From Parabacteroides hominis (GTDB lineage Bacteria; Bacteroidota; Bacteroidia; Bacteroidales; Tannerellaceae): a stretch of DNA of 64,000 nt. This document shows positions 1 to 7,041 of the stretch, piece after piece. The stretch lies in NCBI RefSeq assembly GCF_014287585.1, contig NZ_JACOOJ010000006.1:1-64000 (forward strand). Reading direction: 5' to 3'. The notes under the pieces are model-generated. The model was not told the origin of the DNA, made no database searches, and worked only from the letters and a program-made list of their open reading frames with translations. Numbering within the stretch: the first letter of the stretch is position 1; every line of letters starts with the position of its first letter. Both the position numbers and the translations under genes were made by a program.

Positions 1-116
1 CAGTTCTCTTTTATTTTTTACTTATTTCTGTAGGATTACTTCCCGAAGAGAGACAATTGAGAAGACCAAAGATGTTTTAAAAATAAAAATGGATAATAAA
101 CGGGCGGCATAACAAA

Positions 117-149
117 AAAAGAAGGCATCCTTTTCAGACACCTTCTTTT
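117..149 (-). terminator. Intrinsic terminator after the tRNA pair
   Basis: On the minus strand a 9-bp stem (GAAGGTGTC with GATGCCTTC, two wobble pairs, 7-nt loop) is extended by A/T pairs and followed by a run of T. It lies directly downstream of tRNA-Tyr and would end the tRNA transcript. Confidence 0.8.
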
Positions 150-154
150 GGTTG

Positions 155-237
155 TGGGCAGTGATGGATTCGAACCACCGAAGGCGAAAGCCAGCTGAGT
201 TACAGTCAGCCCCATTTGGCCACTCTGGTAACTGCCC
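155..237 (-). tRNA. tRNA-Tyr (anticodon GTA)
   Basis: Reading the minus strand, a 7-bp acceptor stem (GGGCAGT with ACTGCCC), a D arm, an anticodon loop with GTA, a long class II variable arm and a T arm with GGTTCGAATCC are all present. The length of 83 nt fits tRNA-Tyr. The discriminator base is A and CCA is not encoded. It lies 26 nt downstream of tRNA-Thr on the same strand, so the two are probably co-transcribed. Confidence 0.95.
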
Positions 238-263
238 CCATTTTGAATTTTACAATTCTTTTG

Positions 264-337
264 AGCCTCTTGTCGGATTCGAACCAACGACCCCGAGATT
301 ACAAATCACGTGCTCTGGCCAACTGAGCTAAAGAGGC
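264..337 (-). tRNA. tRNA-Thr (anticodon TGT)
   Basis: A standard 74-nt cloverleaf can be read on the minus strand: acceptor GCCTCTT with AAGAGGC, D stem GCTC/GAGC, anticodon loop TTTGTAA (TGT, decoding ACA-type threonine codons) and T loop TTCGAAT. CCA is not encoded. It is upstream of tRNA-Tyr in the same transcript. Confidence 0.95.
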
Positions 338-440
338 ATTCATTTTTTGTCAGTGTCAATCTCTCTCGATTGCGGGTGCAAAGGTACGTATTATTTTTAA
401 TTATGCAATAGTTCGGCAACATAATGTGTAATATTTTTTC

Positions 441-478
441 AAAAAAAACTCTCCGAATTCTGTTTGGGACTCGGAGAG
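441..478 (-). terminator. Intrinsic terminator of the thioredoxin gene
   Basis: The minus strand has an 8-bp stem CTCTCCGA / TCGGAGAG with a 14-nt loop, followed by eight T residues. It lies about 30 nt after the thioredoxin stop codon. Confidence 0.9.
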
Positions 479-507
479 GACTTCTTTTTTACGTTGGGAT
501 ATTGTCA

Positions 508-870
508 TTATTTCTTCAAAAGTACCTCATCTATAGCTTTTTTGAAGTCGGCCTTTCCCATTGCGCCTTTTGCCATCTGCGGTTGCCCTTTCATCGGACA
601 GAAAAGGAGGGAAGGAATGCTTCTGATACCGAAAGAGGCGGCCAATCCTTCTTCTTTTTCCGTATCTACCTTATAGATGTCGATTTTCCCGGCATATTCT
701 TCTGCTAATTCTTCCAGGATAGGAGCGACCATCTTGCAAGGACCGCACCAGGTTGCATAGAAATCCACGATACAAGGTTTGTCGCCTTCATATACCCATT
801 TGTCAGGGCTGGCTTCGTAGTTCGCTACTTTTTTCAGAAATTCCGCTTTTGTCAATTCTTGTACTTTCAT
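508..870 (-). CDS. trxA: Thioredoxin
   Basis: A 120-residue cytoplasmic thiol-disulfide oxidoreductase that reduces protein disulfides using electrons from thioredoxin reductase. The active site WCGPCK is visible with Cys42 and Cys45, and the cis-proline loop appears as RSIPSLLF. The length is usual for thioredoxin with a short N-terminal extension. No signal peptide is seen. The start is supported by an AAGGAG ribosome binding site 7 nt upstream, unusually good for this phylum, and by a TAACTTTG -7 box at 922-929 on the same strand. The gene is transcribed alone between its own terminator and that of the superoxide dismutase. Neighbouring redox genes suggest a general oxidative stress role, which is inference. 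Confidence 0.95.
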   Translation of the reverse strand: MKVQELTKAEFLKKVANYEASPDKWVYEGDKPCIVDFYATWCGPCKMVAPILEELAEEYAGKIDIYKVDTEKEEGLAASFGIRSIPSLLFCPMKGQPQMAKGAMGKADFKKAIDEVLLKK

Positions 871-921
871 GTTTATTCTCCTTATTAATTGAGGTTTATA
901 TTCTGTTTATTAATTATATAA

Positions 922-929
922 CAAAGTTA
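922..929 (-). promoter_or_regulatory. Probable -7 box of the thioredoxin promoter
   Basis: Minus-strand TAACTTTG fits the Bacteroidales -7 consensus TAnnTTTG and lies about 50 nt before the thioredoxin start. No clear -33 TTTG is visible at the usual 19-21 bp spacing. Confidence 0.45.
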
Positions 930-1019
930 CGCTATTTATTCCGTTCCGTTATTGGATATTTTTCCCTTTTAATTGTCAATATTACTATATATGTTGGATG
1001 CCAGTCATATTGCAAATAA

Positions 1020-1052
1020 AAAAGCCGTCCGGTGCGTTGCCGGGCGGCTTTT
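1020..1052 (-). terminator. Intrinsic terminator of the superoxide dismutase gene
   Basis: A 13-bp stem with one G-T pair (AAAAGCCGTCCGG with CCGGGCGGCTTTT) and a 7-nt loop lies 24 nt after the dismutase stop, followed on the minus strand by further T residues. The stem is nearly symmetric, so it could also act on plus-strand transcripts. Confidence 0.9.
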
Positions 1053-1076
1053 ATCTGGGTTTAGAGAACCTTAATA

Positions 1077-1652
1077 TTAATATCTTTTGCTAACGGCATC
1101 CCAATCAACAATTTTCCACAGGGCATTCAGATGATCGGGACGGCGATTCCGGTAATCGAGGTAGTAGGCATGTTCCCACACGTCGAATCCCAGGATCGGC
1201 TTCAATCCGTGAGCAACCGGGTTGCTACCGTTAGCTTCTTTGGTAATTGAAAGTTTTCCGTCTTTGTCTTTAGCCAGCCATACCCAGCCTGAGCCGAATA
1301 AGCCTGTTCCGGCGGCTACGAATTCTTTCTGGAAGTTTTCGAACGATCCCCAAGTCTCGTCGATCGCTTTGGAGAGGGCGCCGGTCGGTCTGCCGCCGCC
1401 ATACGGGGAGAACTGTGTGAAATACAGATTATGATTAAGCGTCTGTCCGGCATTGTTAAAAATAGCACCGTCGGATTCTGCCACGATCTGTTCCAGAGTC
1501 GCGTTTTCGAACTTGGTTCCCTGAATCAGGTTGTTCAGGTTATTTACATAAGTCTGTAAATGTTTACCATGATGAAACTCGATCGTTTCTTTACTTATAA
1601 CCGGTTCCAGCGCGTTGGCTGCATAGGGTAACTGGATTAATTCAAATTTCAT
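1077..1652 (-). CDS. sodB: Superoxide dismutase (Fe/Mn family)
   Basis: A 191-residue protein that converts superoxide to oxygen and hydrogen peroxide. It starts MKFELIQLPYAANALEP, has the first metal ligand region EFHHGKHLQTYV, the NNLYFTQF-like middle region (NHNLYFTQF), and the C-terminal ligands in DVWEHAYYLDYRN, the DxWEHAYY signature of the family. Length matches bacterial FeSOD. The frame is open 30 codons further upstream and that stretch is hydrophobic, but family alignment and a purine-rich region just before the ATG at 1652 favour the inner start. Fe versus Mn use cannot be settled by eye; the Bacteroides enzyme is known to be cambialistic. It is monocistronic. Confidence 0.95.
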   Translation of the reverse strand: MKFELIQLPYAANALEPVISKETIEFHHGKHLQTYVNNLNNLIQGTKFENATLEQIVAESDGAIFNNAGQTLNHNLYFTQFSPYGGGRPTGALSKAIDETWGSFENFQKEFVAAGTGLFGSGWVWLAKDKDGKLSITKEANGSNPVAHGLKPILGFDVWEHAYYLDYRNRRPDHLNALWKIVDWDAVSKRY

Positions 1653-1887
1653 AACTTTTTCTTTTTTATCTGTTATTTGACTATTATTACTATTATTTGT
1701 TATCAACAATAATAAACTGAGACATAATGTAAGCATGATCAATCTGTTTTATGTTGTTTCTATTATTCTAACATTCCCTGTTTGAAATTTGTTCATTGAA
1801 TGAAATGTATATTATTTATTGCGGGATAGACTTTTTCAATGAGCAGAATGTACTATCTTCGCCAACCAAATTAAAATAAACACAATA

Positions 1888-2238
1888 ATGACAAAAATTC
1901 AGGAAACTCTGGCTGCGTTGCCAGAAGAAAAGAAAGCGTTGTTTGTCCCGGTTTTCGGAGATGTGGACAAGTTTTATACAGCCGTTTACCTGATTGCCCG
2001 CAACGAGCATGTGACGGAGCAGGAAAAGCCGGAGCGTTACGAAGACCGTCTGCAGGTGATCCGCCAGATCCGCAGCAAGGTGGAGAAGTTGGTGAGTTCT
2101 TTCGGGTTGGACGGTTCGGAGATCGTGGCGGATATCGCCAGCGATTATTTTGAAGATTACGTGAATTATAAGGAACCGGACATCCGGATGACGAATGAGG
2201 AGTTTATCGGTATTGTCCAAAAGATCGCGCAAGCGTGA
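1888..2238 (+). CDS. Conserved-looking protein of unknown function, 116 aa
   Basis: A 116-residue acidic, probably all-helical cytoplasmic protein. I do not recognise the family. It has no signal peptide, no membrane segment and no obvious catalytic motif. Codon use and GC at third positions look like the core genes next to it, and it has its own upstream region with TATCTTCG (about 1853-1860), which resembles a -7 box, and a downstream palindromic terminator. These features support a real expressed gene. It is transcribed toward the glutaminase-like gene. Confidence 0.75.
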   Translation: MTKIQETLAALPEEKKALFVPVFGDVDKFYTAVYLIARNEHVTEQEKPERYEDRLQVIRQIRSKVEKLVSSFGLDGSEIVADIASDYFEDYVNYKEPDIRMTNEEFIGIVQKIAQA

Positions 2239-2253
2239 ATAAGGAAACGTTCT

Positions 2254-2352
2254 AAAAAGAGGTATGTCAAAAAGAGAGAGGAATCAATCCCTTGCCGGGG
2301 AAATTAATCCCCCGGCAAAAGAGAGAGAAGTATTTTGACATATCCCTTTTTT
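2254..2352. terminator. Nested palindrome between convergent genes (bidirectional terminator)
   Basis: An outer inverted repeat pairs AAAAAGAGGTATGTCAAAA at 2254-2272 imperfectly with a segment ending TTTTGACATATCCC and six T residues at 2333-2352. Inside it is a perfect hairpin TTGCCGGGG (2292-2300) with CCCCGGCAA (2310-2318). It sits between two genes reading toward each other. The sequence TTTTGACAYAYCCCC plus T run recurs at about 16303-16320. Confidence 0.75.
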
Positions 2353-2357
2353 GCATA

Positions 2358-4883
2358 TTATTTCAAACGGCTTTCCAGCAGTTTCATATAGTAGCCGCCG
2401 ACGACCGAACGGGCCTGGAATCCGCGTTGCGTTCCGTCGGAGGTATAGTGCCAGTCGCTCAACGGGACGCGTGAGGTCGTTTCGTCGGCATATTTCCAGA
2501 CCGGGAGCATAAACGTTTCGAAATCGGCCGCATTGCCAGTCAGGCAGGCGCTCCACAGAATCCAGTCGGATTTGGTATAATCTTCGCGGTTGTCCAGCGG
2601 CAGGCCGTATTTGTTTTGTTTGGTCTTGTAATAAGCAGTTTCCGTTCCGGCTATTTCCGCAGGGAAAATATTCAGTCCTAACAGGCGGTCCCAAACTAAG
2701 TTATACTTCTGGCTCCATGTGCCGGACTTGTCGAAGGTCAGTTTGTAGTGATCCCCGTCTTTTGCCATCGATATCCATTTGTCGGCCATTTCACGGGCTG
2801 TCGCCAGGTAGGAATCCGCTATCTCCTTCTTTCCCAACATCCCGGCCATCTTGCCGTAGCCGGCTATACCCATGATCGCCTTGATGGAGAGGTTGGTGTT
2901 GTGGGCGAAGTGGCCGGCGAAATCGTCCGTGCATAACTGGTTGTCCGGGTCAAGACCTTCTTTCTTCAGATAATCGGCCCAGGTTGTCAACACATCCCAA
3001 TGTTTGGCTGCATAATCCGCATTTCCTTCGATTGTCGCGATGGCTGTTGCGAGGATCAGCATATTGCCGGATTCTTCGACCGGCATGTCGCCGCCGTAGG
3101 TCTGTCCGTTAGCCTGCGGATAAGTGCCGACATCGTGTGCCGGGAACGGCTTGTTCCATTTGCCGCTTTCGCTGTAGTAGAAGATCGGGTTCATCATGCC
3201 CTTCAATAGTTCGGGGTTATAGCATAAGAACAGCGGCGCCGAAGGGTAGGTGATATCGACCGTCCCGATCGAACCGTTGCTGAAATTCTCTTTCGACAGG
3301 AATAGCAGGTTGCCTTCCTTGTCTGTCACTAACTTATGGGCGGAAATGGCCTGGCGATAGGCCAGGGCGCACAGTTCGGCATATTTTTGTCCGCCGGCAG
3401 CCGCCGTTTCCTGCATCAGGCGTCCGTCGAAGTCCGCACACCGTTTCATCATTCCGGCATACTCTTTCTGACCTTTGGCGAAGGCATCGAAAATGTCCGT
3501 CTGTCCGTCGTGCTTCCAGTATGCCATTCGGTTGTCATTGAAATACTGGATCGCATACAAATCGTCATATCCGATCAACAAGTGTCCTGACACGGTCTTT
3601 TCGTTGACCTTGCCTAAGTTGTCGGAGTAGGCGAGGACCGTCATCTGTTTTTCCATATCCGGAGACACATTCTCTGCCTTGCCGGACAGTTTGCCGTCGG
3701 ACATGAATGCTTTTTTGGCAGCATAATATTCGTCTATGGCAACTGTCACATCCGGGGATTGTACGGCTGAAAGATAGAAATAGCCCCAGTCGATGCGAAG
3801 GTCGTCTCCCTTCTTGCCTAAAACTTCCTGGTCGACAGATCCGGTCTTCAGATAGACATACCCGTCTTTTTCGATCTTTTCGAAGGTGACAGGCTGGTCT
3901 GTCGTGTTGACGGCCCATTGCGGAGTCGCTTCGAGGTATAACTGGACATCATGTGCCCGGCCATCCAACGAACGGGCCTGATACGTAATATAATTGTACG
4001 GGGCGGTCATGGCCTCCAAGTCATCCATCAGCATCGGGGCCGTGAAGATCAGATCCAGTTCGACAGGGCCGCATTCGAACGTATAATATGTTTGTGTCGG
4101 CATGACGGTGGCCGACTTCTGGACCGCTTTGTTGTCAAACGTATCTCCCCGTTTTACCTTCTTCATGATTCCCATGTCCACGTATGCGCCCCCGCCGTTG
4201 TTGCGGCAATGGGCGGCCAGGATGTTCCCTGCAGGTTTGAGCGTGTTTGCCACTTCTTGCGGAATTTCCTTCAGCAGGTCGTAATCCAGCCCGTTGCCGG
4301 TCACTGCAACCTGTTGTCCGTTGATGTACAGTTCGATATTGTCGTCGTGCGAATATTGCAGGAACAGATCTTCCTTATCCGTCCCTTCCGGCCAGTCGAA
4401 CGAGCGGCGTACCCAGATGTCGCCGTCCTGCCAGGGAGTGGAGCGATACGGATTGTCGTCCGTCCCGAATGCCGCCTTTCCGGTTTTCCAGCCTTTTGCC
4501 TCGTAATCGACAGCGGTCCATTCTCCTTCCGGCTGGCCGAATGTGTAAGTCGCTTCCCATAAGCCGGAAGCCGCCGTGCCGATAACCGGCGTTACTTCGA
4601 CTTTGTCCGTTCCCATGAACCGGTATGAAACGCCGTCGACGCGCAGGCTTCCCAACAGCGGGAAGTTACGGGCGGTCCAGTGGCGCACGCTTTCTTCGTT
4701 CAGGCGGTCGGCAAACGACCAGGCACTGGTGTACGGGTCGATCGTTACCAGTGGTGTGGCGGGAGCCCGTAGCTCGTTTTTTGCTGCGGGAGCATATACT
4801 TCGTTTGCGGTGCGCGTGTTCGATGAACAGGCACTCAACAATACGGCCGTACAAGCTGATAGCAGCATGATTTGTCTTTTCAT
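2358..4883 (-). CDS. Glutaminase-A-like lipoprotein (DUF4964/DUF5127/DUF4965/DUF1793 architecture)
   Basis: An 841-residue exported lipoprotein. The N-terminus MKRQIMLLSACTAVLLSACSS has a charged start, a hydrophobic core and a lipobox with Cys19. The mature part begins with the segment TPLVTIDPYTSAWSFADRLN typical of DUF4964, followed by a jelly-roll-like region at about 120-240 containing WVRRSFDWPEG and YINGQQVAV, and then a large helical barrel region (FLCYNPELLKGMMNPIFYYSESGKW, HDVGTYPQANGQTYGG). The barrel resembles the family containing fungal glutaminase A. Whether gut Bacteroidetes members hydrolyse glutamine or act on glycans is not known to me. It is monocistronic, with no SusC/SusD pair nearby. 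Confidence 0.8.
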   Translation of the reverse strand: MKRQIMLLSACTAVLLSACSSNTRTANEVYAPAAKNELRAPATPLVTIDPYTSAWSFADRLNEESVRHWTARNFPLLGSLRVDGVSYRFMGTDKVEVTPVIGTAASGLWEATYTFGQPEGEWTAVDYEAKGWKTGKAAFGTDDNPYRSTPWQDGDIWVRRSFDWPEGTDKEDLFLQYSHDDNIELYINGQQVAVTGNGLDYDLLKEIPQEVANTLKPAGNILAAHCRNNGGGAYVDMGIMKKVKRGDTFDNKAVQKSATVMPTQTYYTFECGPVELDLIFTAPMLMDDLEAMTAPYNYITYQARSLDGRAHDVQLYLEATPQWAVNTTDQPVTFEKIEKDGYVYLKTGSVDQEVLGKKGDDLRIDWGYFYLSAVQSPDVTVAIDEYYAAKKAFMSDGKLSGKAENVSPDMEKQMTVLAYSDNLGKVNEKTVSGHLLIGYDDLYAIQYFNDNRMAYWKHDGQTDIFDAFAKGQKEYAGMMKRCADFDGRLMQETAAAGGQKYAELCALAYRQAISAHKLVTDKEGNLLFLSKENFSNGSIGTVDITYPSAPLFLCYNPELLKGMMNPIFYYSESGKWNKPFPAHDVGTYPQANGQTYGGDMPVEESGNMLILATAIATIEGNADYAAKHWDVLTTWADYLKKEGLDPDNQLCTDDFAGHFAHNTNLSIKAIMGIAGYGKMAGMLGKKEIADSYLATAREMADKWISMAKDGDHYKLTFDKSGTWSQKYNLVWDRLLGLNIFPAEIAGTETAYYKTKQNKYGLPLDNREDYTKSDWILWSACLTGNAADFETFMLPVWKYADETTSRVPLSDWHYTSDGTQRGFQARSVVGGYYMKLLESRLK

Positions 4884-5322
4884 TTTGTCTTCTTATTATT
4901 GTTGTTGATTCTGAATAATTCCCCTTTCGGTCGCCCGAAGTTAAAGAGAAAAAACGACAGTCGGAAGCTATAAGGCTTTGCTGCCGGCATATTGCAAGAT
5001 TATTGAAAACAATTGCATGATTTTTGAAATATCAAAATGTCATTACCACCCCATGTAAATCGGATTAGTACCCCATATATTCGCAATAGTATTGCGGGTA
5101 ATATTTTTTAACGTTTCTATTTGGGAATGGTAATGCCTGTTTTGCTAACGAAATGACATCCGGTTTGTTTTTAATGGGATTGAAATAAGATTGAAATAAC
5201 TTTTTTTGTGCTTTTGCTGCATGTCTATCTGGTGGATAACGCCTACATTTGCCGATTGCAGCAGTGCTGTGGTAAAAAGGGATAAGAATAGTTGATAAAA
5301 TTGGCTTTTTAGGCAAAAATCG
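4884..5322. other. 439-bp intergenic region upstream of two divergent genes
   Basis: No gene is seen. The region holds two direct repeats with period 22 bp (ACCCCATGTA at 5048-5057 and ACCCCATATA at 5070-5079), a perfect odd palindrome CGCAATA-G-TATTGCG at 5082-5096, a weak sigma-54-like element with GG at 5123-5124 and GC at 5135-5136, and a good Bacteroidales -7 box TACATTTG at 5244-5251 that could serve the phosphoethanolamine transferase gene. Confidence 0.5.
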
Positions 5323-7041
5323 ATGAAGTACTTTACTAATATTTTGCGTTGGATATCTTCACAAGAGCACTTATATTTCTTGTTCGGCTTGTTGTTTATC
5401 ATCCCGAACTGTGTTTTTCTGTTCACGGAGCCTCTTCCTGTTTCGGTAGGTCTTGCATCTATCATCATGCCGTTGGCGTTCTGGATGGGAGTTTTGTTGC
5501 TGGCGCGTAAACCCGGAGTGGTGGTCTGGTGTTTGTTGCCGAAAATCATACTGGACGGAGGCCAGTTGGTCCTGTTGTACCTTTTCGGCGAGTCGGTGAT
5601 AGCGGTGGATATGTTCCTGAACCTGACAAGTTCGAATGCTTCCGAGGCAAGCGAATTGTTAGGAAACATCTTTCTTGTCATCATTTGCGTCTTTATCTTC
5701 TATACGCTTCCTGCCCTGTGGCTGGCTACGCGTTCGATCCGGATGAAAGACGGGCTGACCGGCCTGTTCCGTAAGAAATGGGCGTTCAGAAGCCTGGGCC
5801 TGTTTGTAGTGGGAGTGCTTCTCTGTTTCCTGCCCTCTTTGCAAAAACATCGTTTCTCGCTTAAAAACGATGTCTATCCGGTCAATGCGCTTTATAATCT
5901 TTATTTCGCGATTACCAAATCGAATAAGAATGCCAACTATTCCGTTTCTTCCGCCGATTTCAAGTTCAACTCGGTCCGGACGGGACAGGCGGACGGCAAA
6001 CGGGAGATTTACGTGCTTGTGGTGGGAGAAACTTCGCGGGCAATGGAATGGAGCCTGTACGGATATGAACGCAATACGACTCCGCGGATGAAAGGGCTCG
6101 ACGGGCTGGTCCATTTTACGGATGTCGTGACGCAATCCAACAATACGCACAAAAGCGTTCCGATCATCCTGTCTGCCGCCAGCGCGGAAAACTATGGCGT
6201 GATTTACGACGAAAAAAGCATCGTCACCGCTTTCAAGGAAGCCGGTTTCCGTACGCTCGTCATCGCCAACCAGAAACTTACCACTTCGATGATCGGAGCT
6301 TTTTACCGGGAGGCCGATACGTTTATCGATATGAGCACGTTCAACACCGGATCGTATCTGACTTCGTTGCACGATGCCGCCCTTTTGCCGTATTTGGAAA
6401 AGGAACTGGACAAATCGGACGATGATATGTTTGTCGTCCTCCACACATACGGGTCGCATTTCAATTATCATGAGCGTTATCCGGCCGAGTTCCGGATTCA
6501 TACGCCGGATAAGGCCGAAGGCATCCGGGTATCTTATAAGAAGGAACTGCGCAATGCCTACGACAATTCGATCCATTATACGGATTATGTGTTGGGAGAA
6601 ATCGTCGACATGCTGAAAAAGAAGAATGTTTGTTCGTCGATGCTTTACCTGAGCGATCACGGAGAAGATATTTTCGATGATTCGCGCGCCCGCTACCTGC
6701 ATGCTTCGCCTATACCGACTTACTATCAGCTCCATATCCCGTACATCATCTGGTTCTCGGACGATTACCGGGAGGCTTTTCCGGAGAAATACCGGACGGC
6801 GATGTCTCACGGCGCTTATCCGGTCAGCACGAACAGCGTGTTCCATACGGTATTGGACATTGCCGGTGTCCGGACTTCGGTGTCCGATTCCACACTGGCT
6901 CTGACCAACCCGGCTTTTGCCGTGCGCGACCGTATGTTCCTCGGAGATCACGACGAACCGGTCCCGTTCTGGAAGGTCGGGCTCAAGAAAGCGGATTTCA
7001 TTATGTTGGACAAATGGAAAATGGCCTATAAGAAAGACTGA
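5323..7041 (+). CDS. Lipid A phosphoethanolamine transferase (EptA-like)
   Basis: A 572-residue inner membrane enzyme of the sulfatase-fold EptA family, which moves phosphoethanolamine from phosphatidylethanolamine to lipid A phosphate and can confer resistance to cationic peptides. About five membrane helices occupy residues 15-180. The soluble catalytic domain follows with VVGETSRAMEWSLYGY, where Thr237 is the expected nucleophile, and the metal site LSDHGED (Asp445, His446). The length is usual. Its stop overlaps the start of the histidine kinase gene (ATGA), so the two are translationally coupled. That coupling suggests envelope modification and envelope sensing work together. Exact acceptor on the lipid A is not shown by sequence. 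Confidence 0.9.
   Translation: MKYFTNILRWISSQEHLYFLFGLLFIIPNCVFLFTEPLPVSVGLASIIMPLAFWMGVLLLARKPGVVVWCLLPKIILDGGQLVLLYLFGESVIAVDMFLNLTSSNASEASELLGNIFLVIICVFIFYTLPALWLATRSIRMKDGLTGLFRKKWAFRSLGLFVVGVLLCFLPSLQKHRFSLKNDVYPVNALYNLYFAITKSNKNANYSVSSADFKFNSVRTGQADGKREIYVLVVGETSRAMEWSLYGYERNTTPRMKGLDGLVHFTDVVTQSNNTHKSVPIILSAASAENYGVIYDEKSIVTAFKEAGFRTLVIANQKLTTSMIGAFYREADTFIDMSTFNTGSYLTSLHDAALLPYLEKELDKSDDDMFVVLHTYGSHFNYHERYPAEFRIHTPDKAEGIRVSYKKELRNAYDNSIHYTDYVLGEIVDMLKKKNVCSSMLYLSDHGEDIFDDSRARYLHASPIPTYYQLHIPYIIWFSDDYREAFPEKYRTAMSHGAYPVSTNSVFHTVLDIAGVRTSVSDSTLALTNPAFAVRDRMFLGDHDEPVPFWKVGLKKADFIMLDKWKMAYKKD

Noticed and set aside
1653..1742. Hydrophobic N-terminal extension of superoxide dismutase that could be read as a signal peptide
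   Set aside because: The family start is MKFELIQLPYA at 1652, and the extension lies in AT-rich untranslated DNA with no cleavage-like site in a normal position.
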